Translations under genes and position numbers: made by a program
From: Pegoplata infirma
Taxonomy: Eukaryota > Arthropoda > Insecta > Diptera > Anthomyiidae
Direction: 5' to 3'
DNA length: 64,000 nt
NCBI GenBank assembly: GCA_963921195.1
Contig: OY992538.1
Span: 230,819,462 to 230,883,461 of the forward strand
The notes under the pieces: model-generated
What the model was told of the DNA's origin: nothing
The model's input: only the letters and a program-made list of their open reading frames with translations
Database searches by the model: none
Shown: positions 11,647 through 22,491 of the stretch, piece after piece
Layout: each line of letters opens with the position of its first letter
How positions within the stretch are numbered: position 1 is the stretch's first letter

Positions 11647-11872
11647 CACAGAGAGAACAGTTTAGTTGTGCCAGCCGAATTTAGAGCCAACTGCATAGTT
11701 TAATAACAACAACCGAAATTTTCGGTTGCGATAACCAAAATTTGTTTTGAAAATTTAACTTCTGTTGGTCCAAATAAATTTCGGTAATCGCAACTGAAAA
11801 TTTCAGTTGTTGTAATTAAACCATGCAGTTGGCTCTTAATTCGGCTGGCACAATTAAACTGTTTTTTCTGTG
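11647..11872. mobile_element. 226-bp palindromic MITE (TA target), unit 2 copy
   Basis: Same element and same length as 7228-7453, at the orthologous position of unit 2, TA on both sides, differing by a few substitutions (for example GCCAGCCGAATT against GCCAGCAGAATT). Confidence 0.85.
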
Positions 11873-12312
11873 TATTCCAAAATTTTTAAATCTGACTACT
11901 TTAGGATAAGCTCCATCGTTAGTACTTTACTCGTATCCGCGCCCCTTTTCCCTCTCAATTCTCCGTCCACAGTCCAAAAATGTTATGTCTGACTACTTAA
12001 GGATATGCTCCAGTGTCAGGACAATATGCTTGCCAATTTTTGACTGCGTAGGTCATTAAAGTTAAAGTTTAAAGTCAGTCAAATAAAAAAAAAATAAAAC
12101 ACAATATTGCCTTGCCCCTTTTTCCTCTCAACTCACCGTCTACATTCCAAAAATATTAAATTGTACTACTTTAGAATATACTTCATAGTTAGGATTACAT
12201 GTTAGGGATTTTCAGCTTCCGTATTCATTGGGGCGGAGCTTAAAAATACTCTAAAATGTTAAAAAAAAATAATTTTGCCAAGTCCCCTTATTCTCGTAAT
12301 TCGCCGCCCATA

Positions 12313-13203
12313 CACTCAAAAAAAAAAAACTGTAAAGTTAGCAAAAAAAGCTTGTAAACCTACAAGAAAATTTGCTGATTTTGAACCCACAATTTTTTTG
12401 GTAAAGTTAGCAAAAACGTTTTGCTAAAAATTAGTTAACTGAATTTTTTTTTATTTCAACTTAGTTCATACACATTTTAGGACCCCATTGGGTTCGGACC
12501 CGATAGGTCCAGACCCCGATGGGCCTAGACCTACTTGGGTTCCTTAAAAATCGTCATAGTTTTTGATCCAAAATTAGTGTCCGTTTCGCTCTACCTTGCT
12601 TAGTTTTTGAGATACGTGATTTTAGGGGACCACCGGGGTTTTGAGAATTACAAAACTCGATAACTTCAAAAATATTACTCGGAGAGCTTTTGATTATTTT
12701 GCGGTTTTGTGCTACGTGTTGAGAGCTACAATAATGCTTTTGGACTTTTTGTTGTGTCGGCAATATTTACCGAGAAATGAGCATTTTAAAATTTTCGGGA
12801 ATGCTAACTTTTTTGGATCCAAAGTTAGGTCCCATTAGGGTCCACACATGTGAAGAGGACCCGCGAAAGTATGGAGATTCTAAGAACCAAAAATGCCCAC
12901 CATTTTGCTCTATCTGGCTTAGTTTCCGAGATAGCGCCATTTTAAGTTTTCTGAAAATAAAAAAAAATTTACCATTTATTTTTGCTAATATTAGGAAAAA
13001 ATCTTGTAAAAATGTTGTCAACTCAATTTCAAATTTAGCAAAAGAAATTAGTTCAAAGTTTGTTTAAAATTGCTAATGTGCTAAATGCAGTTTACAAGAA
13101 TTTTTTGCTAACTTGCTAATCTCAACTAAAAATTTGCTAAAAGTTAGCTAACTAGCGTTAGCAAAAAAAAATTAGTAAATCTACTAACGTATTTTTTTGA
13201 GTG
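12313..13203. mobile_element. 891-bp MITE with CACTCAAAAAAA termini, TA target
   Basis: Absent from unit 1 (CGCCCACAGGCAAAAAATCC near 8174). Flanked by TA at 12311-12312 and 13204-13205, with termini CACTCAAAAAAA...TTTTTTTGAGTG, suggesting a Tc1/mariner-type source. The subterminal parts repeat GTTAGCAAAAA and TTGCTAA. The middle (12480-12960) is GC-richer with TTCGGACCCGATAGGTCC-like repeats and may be another captured repeat. Confidence 0.8.
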
Positions 13204-14438
13204 TAGGCAAAAAATCCGGCTTCGTAAGAATCTGTCCCTGGTGTTTTATTATATACATGCCAATTTTAAGCTTTTAAGTCCATCAATGAGATTCAATACG
13301 CGCTGGATACACAAAAAATAAGAGAAACACAAAAAAAATAAAATATATATTCAGAAAATAGATGGAAATAAATTTACCACGCCCTTTGCCTTTCTTATTC
13401 TCCACCCATACACTGGATATCAAAAATCCAGGCTCGTGTTGATCTTCCACATGATACCTTCTATATACATGCCAATTTGTGCATTTTCCGCTTCCTTTGG
13501 GGGCTTCAAAAGAAGTTAAAATGTTAAAAATCTCAATTTTGTCACTCCCAATTTTCCTTTCAATTCTCCGCCCACAGTCCAAAAATTTAAAATTCGACTA
13601 CTTCAGGATATGCTTCATCGATAGGACCATACGCTAGGAAATTTTCAGCTTCCTAAGTCATTAGAGGACTTTAGAATAAGCAAAAATGCCAATTTTCATC
13701 TTCATAGGTCATTGGGGGTCTTCAAATTAAATATTAAAAAACACATTTTTGCCACGCCCCATTTTTCTCTTAATTCTCCTTTCACAGTCTAAAAAATTTA
13801 AATCCGATTACTTCGGGATATGCTTCATTGTTAGAACTAAATGCTGTGCAATTTTCCGCTTCCTAAGTCATTTGGGGGCTTCAAAAGAAGTAAAAATTTA
13901 AAAAAATCCCAATTTTGCCACGCCACTTTTTCCTCAATTCTCCGCCCACATTGCGAAAATTTTGAATCCAACTACTTATGGATATGTGCCATCGTTAGGA
14001 CTATATTCCATGAAATTTTCAGCTTCCTAAGTCATTTGGGGGCTTCAAAAGAAGTAAAAATGTTAAAAAAATCTAAATTTTGCCACTCCACTTTTCCCTT
14101 CAATTCTCCGCCCACATTACGAAAATTTTAAATTCGACTACTTGGGGATATGCAGCATCGTTAGGACTATATTCTAGGAAATTTTCAGCTTCCTAAGTCA
14201 ATTGGGGGCTTTAAATTAAGCAAAAACGTCAAAAAATTGCATTTTGCCACGCCCACTTTTCCGCTTATTTCTCCGCCCACAGGCAAAAAATCAAAAATCC
14301 GGCTACGTTAGGATCTGCCCCAGGTGTTTTACTATATGCATGCCAATTTTCAGCTTTGTAGCTCATCAGTGGGCTTCAAAAAGCTCTGGATAGACAAAAA
14401 AAGAGGAACACACAAATAGGGAAATTATATATATAGAT

Positions 14439-15045
14439 ACTTCGTATCGTACAATACAGAAAAGTATTTTCCAAAATTAGCTAAATTATTATAGAAAAAC
14501 ACATTTTCTTTGGAATCCGCGGAAATTATATTACACTACCCAGGCCTAATTAAAAAAAGCTAGACTACCATATCTCTTAGTTTTTATCATTAATACGTAT
14601 TTAATAAGATAATAGTGTAAAATTTAATATTTTTTATTTGTTTGCCTAAAAATTTTCAAAATTTTCAAATTTTGGCTTAAAAACCCATGCAATGGTCTGG
14701 GGCATGTATGCGTAAATTGCTTATTTTTTATCTGATTTGAATTTGATTAAGCTTTTTGGAAAGGTAATTTATTACTATTTTCATATTATTTAACAAAAAA
14801 AATTAACAAAAAATTACATATGTATACCAATATTTTTCAAAAAACAAGAAAGAAAGGGTTTTTTCGTCACATAAGAGTGTCCCAAAATTTCAATCCATTT
14901 TCGGCACGTGTTATTTTTATCCGATTGTCCCCAAATTTTGGCTCACTCATTTTTAGATACTAAACCACAATTTAGGACCCTACCAGGTATTAAAAAGTGA
15001 TTTTGAAAAATTACCTTAGACGTTAGGACACCTTTAGTGTACACA
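14439..15045 (-). repeat. Right inverted arm of the composite element
   Basis: Reverse-oriented partner of 4484-5050. Ends GGACACCTTTAGTGTACACA at 15045, followed by GAAAAC. Confidence 0.8.
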
Positions 15046-15464
15046 GAAAACAACGAATTGTTATATTGACCCCATATTTGTAAATACAATTAATTTTTTC
15101 ACTGAAAGTGCTACTATACGGAAATTTGTTATATCAACAAATTTTGTAAACTTTGATTGTTGAAAAAAATTATTTTGATTTTTTTCAACAAAGAAATTCA
15201 ACAAACACAATTTGTTGATCTGCAAAAGTGAAAATCTTAATCTGACAAATGAAATTTTTTTTTCAACAAAGAAATTTAACCAACACAAACACTATTTATT
15301 GAATTTGTTGAAAACGAAATCGAAGTTTTGAATTATGGACTAACAGGACGCCCTAAAAAAGAGGACGGTGTCCGGGAAAAGGAGGATGGATGGCAACCCT
15401 ATTTACAATTGATGCTTGTTGATTTAAATTTGATGATTTTATTTTCTGTGTACTCTTTGATTTT
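15046..15464. other. Unassigned AT-rich DNA with TTGTTGAAAAAA inverted motifs
   Basis: Holds several short inverted repeats around TTTTTCAACAAAGAAATT and ATTTGTTG (15130-15310). No gene and no clear element boundary. Confidence 0.35.
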
Positions 15465-15994
15465 TTTATACCCTCCACTCTGGTGATAGAGGGTATATAT
15501 AAGTTTGTCATTCCGTATGTAACACATTGAAATATTGGTTTAGGACCCCATAAAGTATATATATTCATGATCCTTGATCGATTTTAAGTCGATCTAACGA
15601 TGTCCGTCTGTCTGTCTGTCTGTCCGTCCGTCTGTCTGTCTGTTGAAATCACGTTTTTGGCAATAATCCGGAACCGATTTAAACGCTTGGGGTACCAAAA
15701 GTTGCGTAATTTTCCCAGGCAAAAACTGGTGTATTTTTTTTTTGAAATCGGTTAAGTATTTTAAAAGTTATGAGTGATTTTCTGATTTTCTGATTTTGAT
15801 CATAGTTTTTTTTAACATAACCCTAAATTAACTCATATTTTGTGTAGATACAAACATAACAAAGAAAACGGAAATGAAAAAAAACGGAGATAAAGAAAAA
15901 AATCTTTACAAAAAACTTTAAAATCAAAATTTAATAAAAAAAAGTTCGTTAAGTAATAATAAAAAAATTGAGTTATTTTTATGTACATACATAG

Positions 15995-16785
15995 TAGGGT
16001 TGCCAGACGTCCCGCATTTGGCGGGATTGTCCCGCTTTTCATAACCGATTCCCGCGTCCCGCGCGGGATTCCATATTCCCGCTTTTTTGCAATTTTTTTA
16101 ACAACAACTATTTTTTACTTTAAAAGCCTAAGTTTTTAAAAGGCTTATTTATAAGCTTTTGAAAAATTGGTTTTACCTTGCCGCACAAATGATGTGGATT
16201 TAGAACCTTTTTAAGGAAAAATTAAGGCCTATTCACACCTAAGGTGAAATCTCGTTCGAACGAGATTTCGATCATATTGTCTGCATCATTTTATACACAA
16301 CCATATGATCGAAATCTTGTTCGAACGAGATTTCACCTCAGGTGTGAACTGGGTATAACGAAAAAGTTTACAATCTTAGTGTTTGTTTGAAAAAAAAAAA
16401 TATTTTTCAAAAAATATACGCCAAAAGTTGCACAATAAAGAGTACATTCCGGGAACAATATTTTAAAAATTTCCATGGAGTAATTCTGGTCCAGCGTTGT
16501 ATCTTCAAAATGGAAATGTGTGTACTAAAATTTACTCTAGCTAAATTAGTCTCTAAAGCAGCGCGAGAAAAATGTTTTTGAAAAACAAAAACATATTTTC
16601 TATTTCAAAATGCACTAGAGGTTGTAATCTCTATTTAAAACATTAAAACTCGACAACATGCTGCTAAATTTTTCAGTTTTGTTCATAAAAATATTTTTGT
16701 CCCGCGAAAATTTTTAAAATCCCGCCATTTTTGTAATTTTCGGGAGTTTGTCCCGCATTTTCGAAATAAAATTCTGGCAACCCTA
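15995..16785. mobile_element. 791-bp hAT-like MITE, TAGGGTTGCCAGA termini
   Basis: Perfect termini TAGGGTTGCCAGA...TCTGGCAACCCTA with an exact 8-bp duplication ATACATAG at 15987-15994 and 16786-16793. Subterminal DNA repeats TCCCGC/GCGGGA many times (16008-16085 and 16698-16757), probable transposase-binding repeats. A smaller palindromic element is nested at 16228-16353. Confidence 0.92.
16228..16353. mobile_element. 126-bp palindromic MITE nested in the hAT MITE
   Basis: Ends CCTATTCACACC and GGTGTGAACTGGG; ~50-bp arms repeat AGGTGAAATCTCGTTCGAAC and GATTTCGATCATAT in both orientations around a 25-bp loop. Short target duplication not resolved. Confidence 0.75.
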
Positions 16786-16837
16786 ATACATAGCATGAGT
16801 GTGTGTGTGTCCGTTTTTTGCTTCGTCATATTAACGG

Positions 16838-17015
16838 GGTTGCCAGACATTTTTTTTGGCTGTGTCGCCAAATCGGATGGAAAATATCGCCAAAATTCAA
16901 TTTTGTTCAGATTTCTCAAAAAAAAAAATATTTTCATTTAAAAAAAATAAATTTTGTTAAATAATAAAAGACAGAAATAAACTTTATGACAAAAATCGCC
17001 CAAATCCGGAAATCT
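16838..17015. repeat. Fragment with GTTGCCAGAC end
   Basis: Begins GGGTTGCCAGACATTTTTTTTG, similar to hAT-like ends in this window, and has TCGCC repeats, but no matching second end was found. Confidence 0.4.
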
Positions 17016-17034
17016 ATATATATAAAAGAGTAAT

Positions 17035-17790
17035 GTGACTGACTGACATACTCATTCATCATCGCCCAGCCCAAACCGCTGAAGTGAGAGACTTGAAAAT
17101 TGGACTGTAGGTTGACCTCCTGGAATAAAGATCCTCTAAGGCTGGATTTTTGCCAATGTTGATTCTAAGGGTATAAAAAGGGTAAAAAACTGTACTTTTG
17201 GTACTTTTTAAATCTCCTGATATAATGATCAGAGAGACTTGAAATTTGGACTGTATGTTCACCTCCCGGAATATAGATCCATTAAGGGTGGGTTTTTGCA
17301 AGTGTTGATTCTAAGGGGGTCAAAAGGGTAAAAAACTGTACTTTTGGTGCTTTTTATATCTCCTGAAATAATGGTCATAGAAACTTGAAATTTGGACAGT
17401 ATGTTCACATCCTGGAATATAGATCCAGTACGGCTGGATTATTTCCAATGTTGATTCTAAGGGAGTAAAAAGGGAAAAATTCTGTACTTTTGGTACCTTT
17501 TATATTTCCTTAAAAAATTGTCACATAGACTTGAAATTTGGACTGCATGTTCACCTCCCGGAATAAAGATCCCCTAAGACTTGGTTTTTGCGAATGATGT
17601 TTCTAATAGGGTAAAAAGGGTAAAAATATGTACTTTTGTTACATTTTATATTTCCTTAAATAATGGTACTATAAAATTAAAATTTACAATGTCGGTTCAC
17701 CTTCCGGAAAAAAGATTCACTAATGGGTAAAAAAGTACTTTTTTTTTATTTACTGAAATAATAGTTATTCAAACTTAAAATTTAGAATGT
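17035..17790 (+). repeat. ~146-bp tandem repeat, about five diverged copies
   Basis: Units share CTTGAAATTTGGACTGTATG, CACCTCCCGGAATATAGATC, TTGATTCTAAGGG and CTGTACTTTTGGTAC. The TTGATTCTAAGG anchor recurs at about 17158, 17303, 17450 and, decayed, 17596. The GGTACTTTTTATA segment of each unit looks like the seed of the minisatellite that follows. Confidence 0.8.
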
Positions 17791-17854
17791 AAGTTCCTTT
17801 AGTAAAATAAAACATTCTAGAACAAGTTCTTTCCGAAAATTCTGTAGCGTTTTC

Positions 17855-18775
17855 AAAAAGTACCTTTTATAAAAGGTTCCTTTATAAAAAGTACCTTTTA
17901 TAAAAAGTACCTTTTATAAAAAGTACCTTTTATAAAAAGTACCTTTTATAAAAAGTACCTTTTATAAAAAGTACCTTTTATAAAAAGTACCTTTTATAAA
18001 AAGTACCTTTTATAAAAAGTACCTTTTATAAAAAGTACCTTTTATAAAAAGTACCTTTTATAAAAAGTACCTTTTATAAAAAGTACCTTTTATAAAAAGT
18101 ACCTTTTATAAAAAGTACCTTTTATAAAAAGTACCTTTTATAAAAAGTACCTTTTATAAAAAGTACCTTTTATAAAAAGTACCTTTTATAAAAAGTACCT
18201 TTTATAAAAAGTACCTTTTATAAAAAGTACCTTTTATAAAAAGTACCTTTTATAAAAAGTACCTTTTATAAAAAGTACCTTTTCTAAAAAGTACCTTTTA
18301 TAAAAAGTACCTTTTATAAAAAGTACCTTTTATAAAAAGTACCTTTTATAAAAAGTACCTTTTATAAAAAGTACCTTTTATAAAAAGTACCTTTTATAAA
18401 AAGTACCTTTTATAAAAAGTACCTTTTATAAAAAGTACCTTTTATAAAAAGTACCTTTTATAAAAAGTACCTTTTATAAAAAGTACCTTTTATAAAAAGT
18501 ACCTTTTATAAAAAGTACCTTTTATAAAAAGTACCTTTTATAAAAAGTACCTTTTATAAAAAGTACCTTTTATAAAAAGTACATTTTATAAAAAGTACCT
18601 TTTATAAAAAGTACCTTTTATAAAAAGTACCTTTTATAAAAAGTACCTTTTATAACAAGTACCTTTTATAAAAAGTACCTTCTATAAAAAGTACCTTTTA
18701 TAACAAGTACCTTTTATAAAAAGTACCTTTTATAAAAAGTACCTTTTATAAAAAGTACCTTTTATTAAAAGTACC
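17855..18775 (+). repeat. 16-bp minisatellite, about 57 copies
   Basis: Unit TTTTATAAAAAGTACC repeated with near-perfect regularity over 921 bp; only a few variants are seen (TTTTCTAAAA near 18285, GTACATTT near 18590, TATAACAAG near 18655 and 18705, CTTCTATA near 18680). TTTTATAAAA is a perfect palindrome, so either strand could fold into short hairpins. The homogeneity implies recent expansion; the assembled copy number may be unreliable. Confidence 0.95.
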
Positions 18776-18984
18776 GGAAGTACACTTTTTGGTACTTTTT
18801 TATTTCCTGAGGTATAAATAAAACAAACTTTTTTGTTTTTTAAATCATTACATTGGTGGAGGGTATTTAAAGATTCGGCACAGCCGAATATAGCTTTTTT
18901 ACTTGTTTTTTGATTTTTTTGTTGAAAACTTCTATCGATTCAAAAATTTTTTTGACCAGTAGGATCGTGGGATAACGATAACTA

Positions 18985-20235
18985 CTATTTTTTTTTTTTT
19001 AATTTTTTGAAAAAAATGTATTGTAACTTTCCAATCCTAAAATCATTTCTACTGCTCAATAGCAAGACTGACCCCCATCAATTTTAACGTCTTAAAATTT
19101 TTTCAGAACAAACTAATGGTGCTTTCTTTTCTGGCAAAAAATGTACCTTTTTTTTGCATTTTGCCCCAAGAATTATGTTTTTGTGTTCTTTTCTAAAAAA
19201 ATATCAGCAAAAAAAATGCACTTTTTACCCCGTAAAAAATCACGGGGTTGAAATTGCCTTATACAACAGCTGACTTTTTCTGTGTTGTTTTCTCAAAACA
19301 GCTGTTAAAAAAATACAGGGCAGAGTATTGAGGTATGTTGTGTTCTATTCCAGTCAAATAAAATGCAATTTTTTGAAGGTGTGAGTTAAACATTTTAAAA
19401 ATGTATACCCTAAAATGGCAAACATTTTTTTTCAGAAAAGAAAACACTATAAGACTCTATCTCCAATTTCTATGGGGGCTGCCATACAAAATGACATTTT
19501 TTTTAAATTTGCTCCAACCGCTCTAACTGCCCTAAAAGTGCCCCTAGAGCAGTCAAATGTTTGACCGACCCAGAATATTTTTTTAGTACAAAAATTTTTT
19601 CTAAACACGCGTAGACTCTATCTTTAACACTTAAGGCTATCCCAATACAATTTTTATCTTTTAAACATTTGTTTTATTTAATCAGCTTCTACCGGTCCAA
19701 TGGTGTGTCCCAGAGGGGTCATTAGTGAGAACGACCCCGATTTATTTTTACCCTCCAACATTTTTTTAAAACATGCCTACGCACACTTTCTAAGTGGGCT
19801 CCCATACAAATTACTGTTGGAGCAAATTTTATTAAAATATAAATATGACTGGAAGCCCACTTAGGGAGTGGAGATAGTGCGTAGGCATGTAAGCAAGCTG
19901 GGAAGCTGATTAAATAAAACAATTTTTTTAAAAATAAAAATAAATTATGGGGACCGCCTTAAGAGTTAAGAACAGAGGGTAGGTGTGTTCACTACACTAA
20001 AAAAATATTGTGGGTCGGTCATACATTTGACTGCTCTGGGGGCACTTTAAAGGCAGTTAAAGCGGTTTGAGTAAATTTTAAAACTTGTCATTTTGTATGG
20101 GAGCCCCCTTAGAAATTGGAGATAGAGTATTAGTTTGTTCTGAAAAAATGTTAAGACGTAAAAATTAATGGGAGTCGGTCTTGCTGTTGACCCCTCTATG
20201 ACGCATCATTGGAGCAGTAAAAATTATTTTAATAT
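18985..20235. mobile_element. Foldback repeat block with a palindromic centre
   Basis: The left arm (ATCATTTCTACTGCTC, CCCCCATCAATTTTAACGTC, AACTGCCCTAAAAGTGCCCC, TGACCGACCCAGAATAT) is mirrored on the right (ATATTGTGGGTCGGTCATAC, GGGGGCACTTTAAAGGCAGT, GACGTAAAAATTAATGGG). A second palindrome, CATGCCTACGCACACTTTC / GATAGTGCGTAGGCATG, sits at the centre (19772-19890). The arm sequence recurs at 29985-30130. The left arm is interrupted by a separate MITE. Confidence 0.75.
19117..19449. mobile_element. MITE inserted in the left foldback arm
   Basis: Present only in the left arm; the right arm is continuous at this place. Imperfect termini TGGTGCTTTCTTTTCTG and CAGAAAAGAAAACACTA, bordered by TAA on each side, a possible 3-bp duplication (PIF/Harbinger-like). 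Confidence 0.6.
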
Positions 20236-20491
20236 TGGAGAATAACAAGTGTGTTTTAATTTTTATTAAATAATAAAAATTAGTTATTTATTCGACCTTT
20301 TAATTGTGCAATGAAAAAGAGTTTATTCTGATTCGAGGCCTTTTCATGTTCCCCATTATGAATTAACATAACAAGTACTTATGATAACTCTACTTTCTTT
20401 ATTAGGATATTCTCCCATTAAATACTCATAGAGTTTCTTGCTTTCAAAACAAATTTTTTTCACCAAAAAAAAAAATTTTAAAATTTTAATT
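20236..20491. other. Unassigned AT-rich DNA
   Basis: Contains a short stretch related to the foldback insert at 7834-8119 (TTATTCGACCTTTT, GATTCGAGGCC). No gene seen. Confidence 0.3.
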
Positions 20492-22491
20492 CAGTGTTGG
20501 CTACCGTTACCCTTTCAATACCGTTACCGATTAAAAACCCTTTAATATTGACTACCGTTACCGTTACCAATACCGAAATAAAAAATTTTAAATACCGTTA
20601 CCGATAAAAAACCATTACCTTTATTCGGAATTTTACCGGTATTATATCGGTTTTGTTTCGGTTGTCTTAATATTACTTATTTTAAATTTCTTGCAGATAA
20701 AAACAAAGTAAAATATTTTTAATATACGTAAAATAAAAAAAATTATTGAAAAAAATTATTGAAATGAAAAAATCTGTCCAACCAATGATCACATTTGTAA
20801 TTTGCTAAATTATGTGGAAATCGGCCCAACCAATGATCACATTCGCAATTTACCTAAAAATTTCTGAAGAGAAAAGTGACTGCCACGTAATGTAAGCATT
20901 TTTCAGCGAGAATATAAAAAAAGAGACAAACCTATATCGCTCAAGTGTTGCTGGCGTTGTCATCCACGCAGGTAAGCCTGAAGAGGAGGTTCTCTATAAT
21001 TAAATCACAATGAGCCCAAGTCGTACAGTCTAAAGAAAAACTCTGTGGAAAAATCTTTAAAACAACTTTCAGTTTGAATTAGTGCCTACGGTCAGTACCG
21101 TAGTACCGGGAATACCGGTATTCCCGGTTCTCGGTATTACCGGGAAATGGTACCGGTTTCCCGGTTCTTAATTCATTCCCGGTATTCCCGGGAATACCGG
21201 TATTCCCGGTTCCGGTTCTGACGGTATTCCCGGGACTACCGGTATGTATATTTTATAAAATTTTGTACAATTACAATTTTTTCTTTGCTTTTACCAAAAA
21301 AAATACTAAAAATGTGAAAAATAACATTTCCATTTTATTTTTTTAATTTAAGAAAAAATAGTTACATGATTTTTAAATAATTTTACAAACACAACTTAAT
21401 ATTACTGAAATACTGATTAAATAGTGTAATTTAAATATTTTATGGTATAGTATTTTTTTGGTTTTTGAGAACCGGTACCAGGATCAGAACCGGGAATACC
21501 GGTATTCCCGGGAATATATCTAGAACCGGGAAACCGGTTCCAGAACCGGGAATACCGGTATTCCCGGGAATACCGAGAACCGGGAAATGGGGGGCACTTG
21601 TTTGAATTAAGAAACTGTTACCAGATTTTTATGCTAAAATGAATACTTTTACTTAATTCTCTGTCATTAAATTAAAAAAAATGCTGATTTTAAAAAAATA
21701 TTTTTGTTCAAATTTAAGCAGACTATTTTGTAATTTAAAAAAAAAATTTTGTCTCAAATGTGAAAAATCAGCTGACTACTTTAATAATTTTACAAAAATT
21801 GACTTGTTTGTAAGAAAATTTTCTTGAAAAAAAATTAAAAAAATTTATCAAATTTTTTTTTAAAGTTTATTGAAACGCTTCTTTTATAACATTTTTAACA
21901 AAAAAAATATTTTTTACTTAAAAAAATACAATTTCAATGTTCAGGCTGTTTATCTGAAATCAGAAGATTTTTCATTTTAAATCAGCAGATTTATCTACAG
22001 TCTTGGCAGATTTTTCTGCAAACTCTACCTGGTTTATCCAGACAGAAATTTAGCAAACCGCGTCGGCAAAAATCAGCAGATTTCTTAAATGGCTCAAAAA
22101 GCAGATATTTTTGCTGATTGGACAGACATCTTACAAACACGTAAAAAATCAATAATTTATTTGTTGAATTACAATATTGCGTGAATATTTTAATTAAATT
22201 CTGAGTTAATTAATAGTCTATATAATTATAGGTTGAAAATGCACCAAATTTATCAGTTTTTTAATTTTATTAAATAAATTTTTGATTTTTTACGTGTTTT
22301 TAAAAAATTTGTGACTTTTTTACATGTTTGGAAAATTTTATTCATAATACCGGTACGTATCGGTATCGTTGTTTCGGTAACGGTTAACCGTTACCTAAAT
22401 AATCTAAAATACCTTTACCATTACCGATATAAAAAATATATAATACCAATACCGTTACCAATACCGTTATTCGTTTCGGTTGCCAACCCTG
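20492..22491. mobile_element. ~2-kb hAT-like element with ACCGTTACC subterminal repeats
   Basis: Left end CAGTGTTGGCTACCGTTACC, right end CGGTTGCCAACCCTG; both subterminal zones repeat ATACCGTTACCGATA many times (20498-20640 and 22345-22480). No transposase frame remains. A clean 8-bp duplication is not evident (TTTTAATT left, GTTTATTT right). The 520-bp MITE at 21080-21599 is nested within it. Confidence 0.65.
21080..21599. mobile_element. hAT-like MITE, GGGAATACCGGTATTCCCGG-rich, copy 2
   Basis: Also exactly 520 bp, with termini TAGTGCC...GGCACTT and an exact 8-bp duplication GTTTGAAT at 21072-21079 and 21600-21607. Nearly identical to 5567-6086, so both copies moved recently. Confidence 0.92.

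Larger units (their letters stand above)
9418..14437 (+). repeat. Tandem unit 2 of the composite (5020 bp; ~2.69 kb without inserts)
   Basis: Second copy of the unit, near-identical to unit 1 over long stretches (compare 5310-5545 with 9510-9745). It has its own insertions at 10006-11435 and 12313-13203; subtracting them with duplications gives about 2694 bp, against 2688 for unit 1. Ends GAAATTATATATATAGA directly before the right inverted arm. Confidence 0.85.
4484..15045. mobile_element. Giant foldback-like composite element with internal tandem units
   Basis: The outer ends are inverted copies: TGTGTACACTAGAGGTGTCC on the left and its reverse (GGACACCTTTAGTGTACACA) on the right. Arms of about 570 and 610 bp enclose two head-to-tail copies of a ~2.69-kb unit. 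That unit is built from ~155-210-bp repeats with the motif CACGCCC ... TTCTCCGCCCACA ... CCGACTACTTNAGGATATGC. No reading frame of transposase size is present, so it would have to be mobilised in trans, or be a chromosomal satellite-like block. The architecture resembles long-TIR foldback elements (FB/Galileo type), but the termini match no family I can name. GAAAA flanks the right end directly and the left end two bases off; this is weak as a target duplication. Confidence 0.7.
15466..18908 (+). mobile_element. DINE-1-like element enlarged by tandem repeats and a nested hAT MITE
   Basis: Opens with ATACCCTCCACTCTGGTGATAG, the ACCCCATAAAGTATATATATTC core and a long CCGTCTGT tract (15600-15642). 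Closes with GGAGGGTATTTAAAG, ATTCGGCACAGCCGAAT and TTACTTG near 18850-18908. Between lie a nested 791-bp hAT-like MITE, a ~146-bp tandem repeat and a 16-bp minisatellite. INE-1/Helentron-derived elements are known to carry internal tandem repeats, so one element is plausible, though joining of two partial copies cannot be excluded. Confidence 0.6.

Noticed and set aside
15353..15568. Open frames across DINE core sequence
   Set aside because: Same short frames recur wherever the core occurs; non-autonomous repeat, not a gene.
16228..16353. Strong hairpin as a possible structured RNA
   Set aside because: Inverted arms with transposon-like ends nested in a MITE; a mobile-element palindrome explains it.
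17855..18775. Possible CRISPR array
   Set aside because: Regular repeats but no spacers; a pure 16-bp tandem array in a eukaryotic genome.
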